64,000 bases of DNA from JADGNF01 sp964582085. GTDB taxonomy: Archaea > Thermoproteota > Bathyarchaeia > Bathyarchaeales > Bathycorpusculaceae. Positions within the stretch are counted from its first letter, which is position 1. Each line of letters opens with the position of its first letter. The stretch is from contig CAZOPV010000005.1 of assembly GCA_964582085.1 (NCBI GenBank), positions 62,001 through 126,000 of the forward strand, written 5' to 3'. The position numbers and the translations under genes are program-made. The notes beneath the pieces are model-generated. The model was not told where the DNA came from. It saw nothing but the letters and a program-made list of their open reading frames with translations, and searched no databases. This document shows, one piece after another, positions 25,762 through 33,579 of this stretch.

Positions 25762-26424
25762 ATGGAGAAAGTCGTTGTTGGTTGGAGTGGAGGTAAGGAT
25801 AGCGCTTTTGCATTATATGAAATTTTGAAAGCGCAAACTTATGAGGTTGCAGCTTTATTTACTACTGTTACTCGGGATTACGATCGCGTCAGCATACATG
25901 GGGTGCGCCGTGTTCTACTTGAAGCGCAAGCAGAAGCCTTGGGGTTGCCTCTGGAAGTTATGTTCCTTCATAAAGGTGCCTCTGACATTGATTACGGAAC
26001 AGCCTTCGTCGACGCTCTCAAGAAGTTCAAAAACATCGGAGTCGAGAGAGTGGTGTACGGCGACATTTTCTTAGAAGACGTGAAGAAATACCGCGATAAC
26101 TTGCTTTCCAAAGTGGGTATGCTGGGTGTGTATCCGCTTTGGAAAAAAGACACTACTCAAGTTGCGAATGCCTTCATAGATTTAGGCTTCAAAGCCATCA
26201 TAACAGTTGTTGACTCACAAGTACTCGACAATGTGTATACAGGCAGGGAATATGACAAACAGTTTCTCGCCGACTTACCCGTGACTGTTGATCCCTGTGG
26301 AGAAAACGGTGAATTCCACTCTTATGTCTACGACGGTCCCATATTCAAAAAAGCTGTCGCCTTCAAAAGAGGTCAAGTTCTTTTGAGAGAAAACCGATTC
26401 TGGTACTGCGATCTCCTTCCATAA
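25762..26424 (+). CDS. dph6: Diphthine--ammonia ligase Dph6
   Basis: ATP pyrophosphatase-fold amidase that completes diphthamide on archaeal EF-2. The PP-loop SGGKDSAFAL lies at the N terminus. A YGDIFLEDVKKYRD block, LWKKDT, VDPCGENGEFHSYV and YDGPIFKK are family landmarks. I use ATG at 25762 (MEKVVVGWSGGKDS) with AGGAGA upstream. The frame also opens at ATG 25738, but that codon uses the last base of the tRNA-Arg CCA. About 220 residues, normal for archaeal Dph6. Confidence 0.88.
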   Translation: MEKVVVGWSGGKDSAFALYEILKAQTYEVAALFTTVTRDYDRVSIHGVRRVLLEAQAEALGLPLEVMFLHKGASDIDYGTAFVDALKKFKNIGVERVVYGDIFLEDVKKYRDNLLSKVGMLGVYPLWKKDTTQVANAFIDLGFKAIITVVDSQVLDNVYTGREYDKQFLADLPVTVDPCGENGEFHSYVYDGPIFKKAVAFKRGQVLLRENRFWYCDLLP

Positions 26425-26444
26425 ATTGATTGTAACCAAAAGAG

Positions 26445-26519
26445 TGGGCCGAGCCGGACTTGAACCGGCGACCTTTGGCTCGTAAAGCCAATGTCCTAAC
26501 CAAGCTAGACGACCGGCCC
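26445..26519 (-). tRNA. tRNA-Val (anticodon TAC)
   Basis: On the minus strand the acceptor GGGCCGG pairs with TCGGCCC, the anticodon stem TTGGC/GCCAA encloses TTTACGA (anticodon TAC), and the T arm is GCCGG-TTCAAGT-CCGGC. Discriminator A, no encoded CCA (unlike the Arg and Gln genes here). A TATA-like CTTAAATTA lies about 20 bp upstream. Confidence 0.95.
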
Positions 26520-26577
26520 ACACATATTTTCCTTTAATTTAAGGTTTTGTGGTTTTTAAGGTTGTTTGATCACGAAT

Positions 26578-26588
26578 AGATATAAATC
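26578..26588 (+). promoter_or_regulatory. TATA box upstream of the ATP-grasp gene
   Basis: GATATAAATCC, a good archaeal TATA element, 58-68 bp before the ATG at 26646. The predicted start site is near 26610, giving a leader of about 35 nt that contains GGAG. Confidence 0.5.
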
Positions 26589-26645
26589 CGTTCCGTTCTA
26601 TATCAGCCACATCACAAAGATGTGACGATTATTGGAGTCTTAATC

Positions 26646-27728
26646 ATGCAAAGTCAAAAACGTATTCTCTGTACAGGCGCAGGCGGTCCAGCAGGCATAA
26701 ACTTTACAAAATCTTTGAGAGTTGCACCAGAAAAAATGTACCTTGTTGGCACCGAAGCTAACTCGCTATTTGTGCACCTTTCAGTAACAGATAAAACCTA
26801 TGTGGTGCCACGGGCGAAAGATCCAATTTATATCGATAAACTGAACGAAATTATAGCCAAAGAGAAAATTGAGTTTCTGCATGCTCAACCCGATGTTGAA
26901 GTGGAGGCTGTTTCAGAGAACCGTGAAAAACTAAATGCCCCTGTCTTTTTGCCCTCAAAGAGGGCGGTGAAAGCTTGCCAAGATAAACTGGAATCCGCTA
27001 AAATCTGGCATGAAAAAAACATTCCTGTTGCCCGAACGTTGGAAGTTAAAAAAGACACAGATATTGAGAGGGCATTTGAAGAGTTCGGCAGCCCCATTTG
27101 GATTCGTGCTCGAACAGGCGCTGGAGGAAAAGGCAGCACCCCTGCTGACAACAAAGAAACAGCTGCGTCGTGGATAAAATATTGGAAATCAAGAAAAGTT
27201 GATTGGGAGTTTATTGCGCAAGAGCATTTACCAGGGCGAAATATAGCGTTTCACAGCATATGGAAAGACGGCGAGTTGATAACGTCGATGGCAAGGGAAC
27301 GCCTAGAGTACATTTATGCGTATCTGGCACCTTCAGGAATCACAGGTACTCCTGCCGTTCAAAAAACCGTCCACGAAGCTGAAGTCAACAGAATTGGAAC
27401 TGAAGCCGTTCTCTCAATTGATCCCAATTTTACAGGAATAGCATCTGTAGACTTGAAGGGAAATGCTGAGGGGGTCCCATGCGTAACAGAGATTAATCCT
27501 GGGCGTATGTTCACAACAAGCTTCTTTTTCTCTTTTGCAAGCAATATTTTGAGGAAAGACTACGGGGCAAACATACCATATTTATGCGTTAGACTGGCGT
27601 TCAAGGAAAAAATTCCTAAAATCCCACAGTATAATGTTTTACCTGCGGATGTTTATTGGGTTAGACATATGGACGCCCCCGGCAGGCTAGTTAAGGACGA
27701 CAAAGTTCTCGGAGTCATGTACCGTTGA
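26646..27728 (+). CDS. ATP-grasp domain protein, carbamoyl-phosphate synthase-like fold, substrate unknown
   Basis: N-terminal pre-ATP-grasp Rossmann part with CTGAGGPAGINFTKSL (residues 8-23), then the ATP-grasp domain with SPIWIRARTGAGGKGS as the phosphate loop and CVTEINPGRMFTT as the metal-binding Glu/Asn strand. It is a ligase that likely joins a carboxylate to an amine through an acyl phosphate. ATG at 26646 follows GGAG with 8-nt spacing; an upstream ATG at 26622 lacks a site. The stop overlaps the start of a HAD phosphatase gene, so the pair is probably one pathway. Confidence 0.75.
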   Translation: MQSQKRILCTGAGGPAGINFTKSLRVAPEKMYLVGTEANSLFVHLSVTDKTYVVPRAKDPIYIDKLNEIIAKEKIEFLHAQPDVEVEAVSENREKLNAPVFLPSKRAVKACQDKLESAKIWHEKNIPVARTLEVKKDTDIERAFEEFGSPIWIRARTGAGGKGSTPADNKETAASWIKYWKSRKVDWEFIAQEHLPGRNIAFHSIWKDGELITSMARERLEYIYAYLAPSGITGTPAVQKTVHEAEVNRIGTEAVLSIDPNFTGIASVDLKGNAEGVPCVTEINPGRMFTTSFFFSFASNILRKDYGANIPYLCVRLAFKEKIPKIPQYNVLPADVYWVRHMDAPGRLVKDDKVLGVMYR

Positions 27729-28216
27729 TTAGAGCGGTCATTTTTGACCTTGACGGAACACTCATCCAATTACCCATCAACTACCAAAAAATGTATGCGA
27801 CGTTTTCTAAGATAATGGAGAAGGAGCAAATTCGGCCGTTACTTGAAACGGTAGCTAACCTTGACAAAAACACCAGAAAGCAGATTTTTAAGGCATGGGA
27901 CAGAGCTGAGTTAGAAGTTTCGGAGAAAATCACGCTTAATCAAGAAGGAATTGACCTATATTATGAGTATGCCGATAAACCAAAGGCTCTGGTTACGATG
28001 CAGGGCAAAGCCATAGTGAAAGCTGTAATTGATCGATACAGATTATGTTTTAATTTTGTTGCCACACGGGAAAATTCACTAAATAGGGCAGAACAACTCA
28101 CTATTGCCGCTGCAAAATTGGAAACCCCACTAGACGCAGTTCTGTTTGTTGGAAATACAGAGGGAGATGCTGTAGCGGCAGAAAAAGTTGGTTGTCAGTT
28201 CCGGAAAATAACCTAA
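27725..28216 (+). CDS. HAD-superfamily hydrolase
   Basis: Phosphatase-type HAD protein: motif I FDLDGTLIQ at residues 7-15, a small helical cap, and motif IV VGNTEGDAVAAEKVG near the C terminus. Motif II is weak. 163 residues is short for the family but complete at both ends. TTG at 27725 overlaps the previous stop (TTGA), so translation is coupled to the ATP-grasp gene; it may act on that product or a related intermediate. Confidence 0.75.
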   Translation: MIRAVIFDLDGTLIQLPINYQKMYATFSKIMEKEQIRPLLETVANLDKNTRKQIFKAWDRAELEVSEKITLNQEGIDLYYEYADKPKALVTMQGKAIVKAVIDRYRLCFNFVATRENSLNRAEQLTIAAAKLETPLDAVLFVGNTEGDAVAAEKVGCQFRKIT

Positions 28217-28217
28217 C

Positions 28218-28985
28218 TTAGCCAGAGTTAAAAAAGGCGTTTATTTTTCTTGGATTAAAAACAGTGAAAGTTGCCGCTCTGATTCTTCTGCCGAGCCGTG
28301 GAATCAATCCCGCAGCGTCAGTGCCTAGTTTACAAACTAGAGCGTGCTCAAACATACCTAAAGATTCTATGTCAATTACATCACGATTAAGCATTGCTTG
28401 TGTCATGGCAAGCTTAACCTGAGGTAAAGATGCACCCAAAACAAGTAACCTATCCAGAAGGGAGTCGCGCCAAAAAAGATATTTCTCTATCTGCTCCGTC
28501 GCCAACTTGGCGTTCACAGCACTATTTGGAATATCAACATTAACCACTTTTATTTTGAGAGGCAAATTTTCACATATACCCCAAAGTTCAGCGATTTTAT
28601 CAAGAGAAATTCTGTTTACTTCTGCAAGTTCAGTCTGCAGATTTTCCAGCGGTACCTTTGCCAGTACAGGCTTTGGCCGGTAAACTCCAACATCCACCAA
28701 CAAGTCTTTTCCACTGCCTTTCAGATCAGTAACAAAACCCTTCAACGTAGAAAATGAAACGATGTTTTCTATTACCGAAGGGCAGAAACCTACATCGCGG
28801 GCTAGAATGTTCTTCGCTATTGGTTCGTCTTCTCCTTCAAGGGATAAATTAACCCAAGATTCATTTGGGTCAACGTCTACGGAAACTTTTACGTCTAATC
28901 CTTCGAATAAGGTGTTCAGGGTTTCGTCAATGAGCCGTCTCTGGTTGGAGCAGTAAATTTTTGTTAACAAAGTAACGGCGGTCAT
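28218..28985 (-). CDS. Conserved archaeal protein, DUF2110 family
   Basis: 255 residues, archaea-specific and uncharacterised. Landmarks ARDVGFCPSV, KDLLVDVGVYRPKP and RLGRRIRAATFTVF fit my memory of this family. The Gly-rich and basic stretches suggest nucleic acid binding, but no motif is decisive. It is the third gene of the tfe-HD-DUF2110 unit, overlapping the HD gene by ATGA. Linkage to the transcription factor TFE hints at an information-processing role (inference). Confidence 0.65.
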   Translation of the reverse strand: MTAVTLLTKIYCSNQRRLIDETLNTLFEGLDVKVSVDVDPNESWVNLSLEGEDEPIAKNILARDVGFCPSVIENIVSFSTLKGFVTDLKGSGKDLLVDVGVYRPKPVLAKVPLENLQTELAEVNRISLDKIAELWGICENLPLKIKVVNVDIPNSAVNAKLATEQIEKYLFWRDSLLDRLLVLGASLPQVKLAMTQAMLNRDVIDIESLGMFEHALVCKLGTDAAGLIPRLGRRIRAATFTVFNPRKINAFFNSG

Positions 28986-29503
28986 GTGTCTTCACTGATC
29001 AACTTTGCCACTTCATCGTGAATAAGTTGAACTCTTGCCGCGGCAGCATCTAATTTTTCTGCCCGCAACCTCTTAATGGTAGCTTCTATAGGTATACGTT
29101 CAGAAGTTTCAACCAGCTTGTCAGCGTAAGAAACAATTTTCTCTTCCAGCGTCGTTGGAAAATAATTGCCTTCAGGCCATCCTAATTCTGCGGCTTCAGC
29201 GGCGGTTATACCGCCGCCAACGTGACATTTGATAATTGAAATTACAGGTTCGGGCAAGCCTGCTTTTTTTGCTATTTCCACTCCTGCAATAACATGATGA
29301 ACGCTATGTGTTTTTGATCTGCCAATATCGTGCAGAAGAGCACTGATTTCCACGAGGTCAACATTAACTTTCAAACCTTTCTTTTTGCAGATATCCGCGG
29401 TTTCTCGGGCAATTTTCGCTACCGCTTCACAGTGAGCAATTACATTTTTGGAACAGTTGCTTTTGCGGAGAAGTTGCAAGGCTTCCTCTCTTGTAGGAAG
29501 CAC
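28982..29503 (-). CDS. HD-domain phosphohydrolase (archaeal HDIG type)
   Basis: Metal-dependent phosphohydrolase fold. HCEAVAKIA supplies the first His, LLHDIGRSKTHSVHH the HD pair and following His residues, and IVSYADKLVE the last Asp. 173 residues matches the archaeal HDIG-domain family. The substrate is unknown, perhaps a nucleotide. It sits 3 bp after tfe and overlaps the DUF2110 gene by 4 bp. Confidence 0.8.
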   Translation of the reverse strand: MLPTREEALQLLRKSNCSKNVIAHCEAVAKIARETADICKKKGLKVNVDLVEISALLHDIGRSKTHSVHHVIAGVEIAKKAGLPEPVISIIKCHVGGGITAAEAAELGWPEGNYFPTTLEEKIVSYADKLVETSERIPIEATIKRLRAEKLDAAAARVQLIHDEVAKLISEDT

Positions 29504-29506
29504 AGG

Positions 29507-30019
29507 TTACTCACCTAGTTCCTTGCGGAGTTGTTCAACTTTTTCTGCAAGTTTTTGGGTCATTTTCCCATTTTCAAAATGAACTAACGGTTTACCACAT
29601 GCATTGCAGTGAAAAACTGCTTCCACTGCTTCTTCAAATGTGACTCTACGGCACCCCTCTGTATTACAATAGTAAAAATCATGATTGCTCTCGTATTCGA
29701 GTCGGACGCAGAGCTTTTCGAGAACTCTTCTTTTTTGACTTAAAATGAAGCCTTCCAGCTGATCCGGTTGGAGTTTCCAGTGAAAAATGAACCACCCAGT
29801 TTTCGGATCACGTGTTCGTCTTAAACTTACAAGAGAGTGGTCATAGAGTTTGTATAGAATTTTACGGACCGAGTTAAGTCTGATTCCTGTTTTGTTGGCT
29901 ATTTCGTCGTCTGTGATTTCATCTATGTTCTTGAGAAATTCTATGAGTTTTACAGCCTCTTCTTCACCAAGAGAAACTGCTACTTTCATCAAGGTTGCAT
30001 CGTCAATTGTTGATAACAT
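29507..30019 (-). CDS. tfe: Transcription factor E, alpha subunit (TFE)
   Basis: Homologue of TFIIE-alpha that stabilises the open promoter complex. The N-terminal winged helix (10-90) has DEIANKTGIRLNSVRKILY as its HTH and the zinc ribbon (115-145) has the pairs YYCNTEGC and FHCNACG, with the usual short C-terminal helix. 170 residues, normal. ATG at 30019 lies about 23 bp from a strong TATA box, so the message is probably leaderless. It leads the unit with the HD and DUF2110 genes. Confidence 0.93.
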   Translation of the reverse strand: MLSTIDDATLMKVAVSLGEEEAVKLIEFLKNIDEITDDEIANKTGIRLNSVRKILYKLYDHSLVSLRRTRDPKTGWFIFHWKLQPDQLEGFILSQKRRVLEKLCVRLEYESNHDFYYCNTEGCRRVTFEEAVEAVFHCNACGKPLVHFENGKMTQKLAEKVEQLRKELGE

Positions 30020-30036
30020 ATTCTAGTTCCTTGAAC

Positions 30037-30046
30037 ATTATAAATA
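30037..30046 (-). promoter_or_regulatory. TATA box of tfe
   Basis: ATTTATAATG on the minus strand, centred about 23 bp before the tfe ATG. Spacing implies transcription starts at or next to the start codon. Confidence 0.55.
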
Positions 30047-30100
30047 ATGCATAATGGTTGCATAAAACTCTTCTGCGCCACCCCGCCAAAACTCATTATA

Positions 30101-30643
30101 CTACTCTACTTGTTTACCTCGCTTTTGGGGAATTATACGCTTTTTGGCATTCTCAAATGATGCCGCTAAGGTTTTCCCTTCAAAAAACCTGTCCAAAAAT
30201 ATGGCTAAGGCAGCGCATTCAGAATGTGGTTGATTACCTACGGCAACGTTGAAGTCAGAAACATCTACGGAATAAAAGACAGGAGGCACTTTTTGGCTAC
30301 CCACTAAAATCAGAACGTCTTTTTTGAGTACCCGAATTTCATCTAGAACATTGCTTGATTGTATATTTTCCCCGTAGGCAGTTAGGTGAACAACTACTCC
30401 GCCTTTTTGTTTCCAATCTGTGACAACTTTTTTCCACGGTATGCCCATTTCAAAGGAGAAATTTCCACCCCAGTTTGCTGTAACTTGCTCTATTGTCTTT
30501 TTGATGGAGTTGTCTCTAATGTCAGACAGCACAAATCCTGTGGCGCCTAACGCACGTGCTACTAGAGCAACGTGGGTTGTGAGTCTGGCGTCTCTTTGTG
30601 GACGATGACCCCATCGTAAGACGACGACTTTGCGTGGTTGCAT
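30101..30643 (-). CDS. trm56: tRNA (cytidine(56)-2'-O)-methyltransferase aTrm56
   Basis: SPOUT-fold enzyme that methylates C56 in the T loop of archaeal tRNAs. The N-terminal VLRWGHRPQRDARLTTHVAL signature, the VHLTAYGENI strand and the knot region ILVGSQKVP followed by VAVGNQPHSE are diagnostic. 180 residues, normal. It is 12 bp downstream of hflX and ends the mbf1-hflX-trm56 unit. Confidence 0.92.
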   Translation of the reverse strand: MQPRKVVVLRWGHRPQRDARLTTHVALVARALGATGFVLSDIRDNSIKKTIEQVTANWGGNFSFEMGIPWKKVVTDWKQKGGVVVHLTAYGENIQSSNVLDEIRVLKKDVLILVGSQKVPPVFYSVDVSDFNVAVGNQPHSECAALAIFLDRFFEGKTLAASFENAKKRIIPQKRGKQVE

Positions 30644-30655
30644 CCATTTTGCCTT

Positions 30656-31921
30656 CTAGTTTTTGGGTGAGTAGGTTGCTTCGAATTTTCCGTTAAGTTC
30701 ATTTACGCGTTTTTTAATTTTTTCTGCAAAATCAGGAGGAGCCTCGAAAACAATTTGGATATTATTGTTGAGGTAATCAGTTTTTTTCACATCTGCCTCT
30801 GTGTGAACCCATGAAATCAGTGGCATAGCTTCGTTTGTAAGAGGAAGAAAGAAGGAGGCCTGAATGTAACCTTCAAGTTTCTTTACTATCTCCTTTTTTA
30901 ACTTATCTATGTTTGTTTGGGTTAATGCTGAAATTAAAATGGGGTTCTTTGTTTTTTCTTTTAGGATCTCAAATTTTTGTTTTACGTCTACTTCGCTTAG
31001 CTTGTCGATTTTATTAAACACAGTTATTACTGATACATTTGATGCACCGATGTGTTCTATAGTTTCTTGGCAGGTTTTGATTTTTTTCTCTATAATTTGT
31101 ATGGGTTCGCTTACATCTAAAACTAAGAGTATGAGGTCAGAGTATATTGTCTCTTCCAGTGTGGAGTGGAAAGCTTCAATTAAAGACAGAGGTAAACGGT
31201 CAATGAAGCCTACTGTATCGGTTAGTAAGAATTTTCGTTTAGAGAATTCTACAAGTCTTGTAGTGGTTGAAAGTGTTGTGAATAGAGCGTTGTCTACGCG
31301 GGCAGTTTGTTCAGCTATGGCGTTAAACAACGAGCTTTTACCTGCGTTTGTATATCCTGCAAGGGCTATAGAGGAGAAACCCAATTCGGCTCTTCGGTAA
31401 CGGTGAAGTACACGTTTTTCTCGAACCCGTTTGAGTTTTTTCTGTATAGTGTGAATTTGCCTTTTGATTGCTTCAATGTAAACCTCTGCTTCGTAAACAC
31501 CTATACCCATAAATCCTGGTTGCTCTCCCATTTTTGTGAGGCGAACTTTTTCTTTGGCGTGTTTGAGTTCATTTTTCTGGGTCGCCAGCTGGATTTGCAG
31601 TTTGGCTTCAGTTGTTGTAGCACGCCTTGTAAAAATTTCCAGAATAAGCTGAAAACGATCTATCACTTCAACTTTGGTGGCTTTGGCTAAGTTATACGCT
31701 TGGAGTGGCTTTAGGTTGTTGTCAAAAATTATTTTTTTTGCTTCTTTTTCCTTTACCAAGTTAACTAGTTCTTCAACTTTTCCTGCGCCGATTTGGTAGC
31801 GCGGATCTGGCCGCCTTGTTTGTTCAAGTTGCCCGACAACTTGGTAACCCGCAGATTCGGCTAAATGTTTGAGTTCAAGCAGACTTGATTGCTCACGGTT
31901 TAGTCGTCGCTGGACGATTAT
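30656..31921 (-). CDS. hflX: GTPase HflX, apparent non-canonical start (ATA)
   Basis: Ribosome-associated GTPase. G1 is GYTNAGKSS, G3 DTVGF, G4 NKID, after an N-terminal glycine-rich domain and a coiled linker. The first TTG (31759) would remove about 54 residues of the conserved domain. The frame is open from a TGA at 31940-31942 and encodes KAIIVQRR, then ESAGYQVVGQLEQTRRP and RYQIGAGKVEEL, all HflX-like, yet contains no ATG, GTG or TTG before 31759. ATA at 31919-31921 overlaps the mbf1 stop in the manner of ATGA junctions, so I set the start there. ATC next to it is possible. Confidence 0.85.
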   Translation of the reverse strand: MIVQRRLNREQSSLLELKHLAESAGYQVVGQLEQTRRPDPRYQIGAGKVEELVNLVKEKEAKKIIFDNNLKPLQAYNLAKATKVEVIDRFQLILEIFTRRATTTEAKLQIQLATQKNELKHAKEKVRLTKMGEQPGFMGIGVYEAEVYIEAIKRQIHTIQKKLKRVREKRVLHRYRRAELGFSSIALAGYTNAGKSSLFNAIAEQTARVDNALFTTLSTTTRLVEFSKRKFLLTDTVGFIDRLPLSLIEAFHSTLEETIYSDLILLVLDVSEPIQIIEKKIKTCQETIEHIGASNVSVITVFNKIDKLSEVDVKQKFEILKEKTKNPILISALTQTNIDKLKKEIVKKLEGYIQASFFLPLTNEAMPLISWVHTEADVKKTDYLNNNIQIVFEAPPDFAEKIKKRVNELNGKFEATYSPKN

Positions 31922-32472
31922 TGCTTTCGTTGCGTGGTATCAGCTCCCTTGTTTTTCTTGTCGAATTGCATAATATCACCGAGTGTCAACTCCGTGTCCG
32001 TCGCTTTTGCGAGTTTAGGTGCAGGTTTTTCCTCGGAGATCAGGGCAAGTAGTTTAATTTTAAGCGCATGTTCAAGTTTTGATACAAGCAGATCGTTAGG
32101 AGCAACTTTACCTGTTTCAATTTTTCTGAGCAGAGATTCCTTTTCATTTATTTTTTTGGCCAATTCTTCGTGACTCAACCCAGCTTTTTCTCGGGCGTGC
32201 CGTATTACTTCCCCGTAGTCTTCCACGATTTCTTGCGTGGTATCAACTTTGGGTTGAACAATTTTCTTTTTAATTTGGATTGGACGTAAAGAAGAAGCGT
32301 AGAGCGCCGAGGAAAGATTTGGTTTTTGAAGCTCAACTCTAGGTTTTGGCGTTTCTGACCACGTAGTTGTTCCATGTTTGGCACACTCATGGCAAACAGT
32401 CATCTTTGCACCTTCTATTACGACTTTATTTGGATTTTCATGGATTTTACGCCCACATACTTCGCATCGCAT
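31918..32472 (-). CDS. mbf1: Multiprotein bridging factor 1 (MBF1)
   Basis: Archaeal homologue of the eukaryotic coactivator, associated with the ribosome in archaea. The N-terminal zinc ribbon has CEVCG and CHECAKHG; a linker follows; the HTH_3 domain (about 95-160) runs DYGEVIRHAREKAGLSHEEL then LRKIETGKVAPN. 184 residues, slightly long owing to a Lys-rich tail. ATG at 32472. First gene of a unit with hflX and trm56. Its stop overlaps the proposed hflX start. Confidence 0.92.
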   Translation of the reverse strand: MRCEVCGRKIHENPNKVVIEGAKMTVCHECAKHGTTTWSETPKPRVELQKPNLSSALYASSLRPIQIKKKIVQPKVDTTQEIVEDYGEVIRHAREKAGLSHEELAKKINEKESLLRKIETGKVAPNDLLVSKLEHALKIKLLALISEEKPAPKLAKATDTELTLGDIMQFDKKNKGADTTQRKQ

Positions 32473-32556
32473 TGAGTCTACCCGGTTTGTTTTTATTGTT
32501 CACGGTATGTTTATAGTTGTCGAATAGAAAAACCCAACTTTCATGGTGAAAAACAA

Positions 32557-33033
32557 TTGGACAGCGCTCTGAAGCAAATCCGAAACATCGCAGATTACCA
32601 ATTTGGGCGAGGGATTGGAGAGAAACTTTTTCCTGACGACGTTGAAGTGGTTTACTCGCCTACCACGAAGCGGATACGCTATGTTAATTTCAAGGGTGAA
32701 AGACTGGCTACGCTCCGCCCTACAGACAGTTTGTTTTCTTTGAGTATACCAGCAGCGAAGATGTTAGTTGAGAAAAAGATTCCTTTGCGCTGTTTTGCTG
32801 TTGTATGCGACGATGTAAAGAAGTTCATTGCGGATGGCGGCGATGTTTTCGCTGCACATGTTGTCAGAGTTGATGAGGAAATTCGGGCAAAAGATGAAGT
32901 TATAGTGATTGATGAGTTCAACCATGTATTGGCGGTGGGACGCGCGTTGCTGTGTGGTGCAGAAATGCAGTGTTTTAAGGTAGGGGTTGCTGTGAAGGTT
33001 CGTCACGGTTGCGGCAACAATTTGGTAAGTTAA
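32557..33033 (+). CDS. PUA-domain RNA-binding protein
   Basis: N-terminal region (1-75) resembles the pre-PUA domain and the C-terminal half (80-155) is a PUA domain: KKFIADGGDVFAAHVV then DEVIVIDEFNHVLAVGRALL. Such stand-alone archaeal proteins resemble the C terminus of archaeosine tRNA-guanine transglycosylase and bind RNA. TTG at 32557 has GGTGA seven bases upstream. It is followed 44 bp later by nac, an arrangement common in archaea, so a link to translation is likely. Confidence 0.8.
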   Translation: MDSALKQIRNIADYQFGRGIGEKLFPDDVEVVYSPTTKRIRYVNFKGERLATLRPTDSLFSLSIPAAKMLVEKKIPLRCFAVVCDDVKKFIADGGDVFAAHVVRVDEEIRAKDEVIVIDEFNHVLAVGRALLCGAEMQCFKVGVAVKVRHGCGNNLVS

Positions 33034-33077
33034 ATATATTTGCTTGTTATGCAGAATAGTTTTTGGAAGTGTAATAC

Positions 33078-33440
33078 ATGCAAAGACGGCTGAATCCTCG
33101 TGATGCAAAGCGTATGATGCAACGTATGGGTATGAACATGTCGTCTGTGGACAATGTGGAAGAAGTAATAATAAGGACGCAAAACAAAGAGATCGTAATT
33201 GAAGAACCTGAAGTGGCAATTGTTCAGGTGCAAGGTCAGAAAATCTTTCAAGTTGCAGGCGGGAACGTAAGCGAGAGGGCGCCACAGCCAAAGGTTTCGG
33301 CTTCGCCGGCGTCATCAATTTCCGAGGAGGATGTACAGCTTGTGGCAGGGCAAACAGGCAAAAGCGTGGAGGCCGCACGAAAGGCTTTGATGGAATGTGA
33401 TGGGGATTTGGCTAAAGCAATCTTGTTACTTCAGTCTTAG
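33078..33440 (+). CDS. nac: Nascent polypeptide-associated complex protein (archaeal NAC)
   Basis: Ribosome-associated chaperone that forms a homodimer in archaea. N-terminal Met/Arg-rich ribosome-binding helix, NAC domain (about 28-65) with EVAIVQVQGQKIFQV, a Pro/Ser linker, and a C-terminal UBA domain (82-120) with EEDVQLVAGQTGKSVEAARK. 120 residues, normal. ATG at 33078; follows the PUA gene on the same strand. Confidence 0.93.
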   Translation: MQRRLNPRDAKRMMQRMGMNMSSVDNVEEVIIRTQNKEIVIEEPEVAIVQVQGQKIFQVAGGNVSERAPQPKVSASPASSISEEDVQLVAGQTGKSVEAARKALMECDGDLAKAILLLQS

Positions 33441-33579
33441 TAGCTTTTGAAGTTTGTTAGAAGCAAGACGGTCCTATTTTGTGTATTGGATCTGCCAATT
33501 TGAGGGGGATCTACTCTTTAGTGTACCTAGCGAATAGTTTTTGTTTGCCGTTACCTCTGATATGTGACAGTGAAATGCG

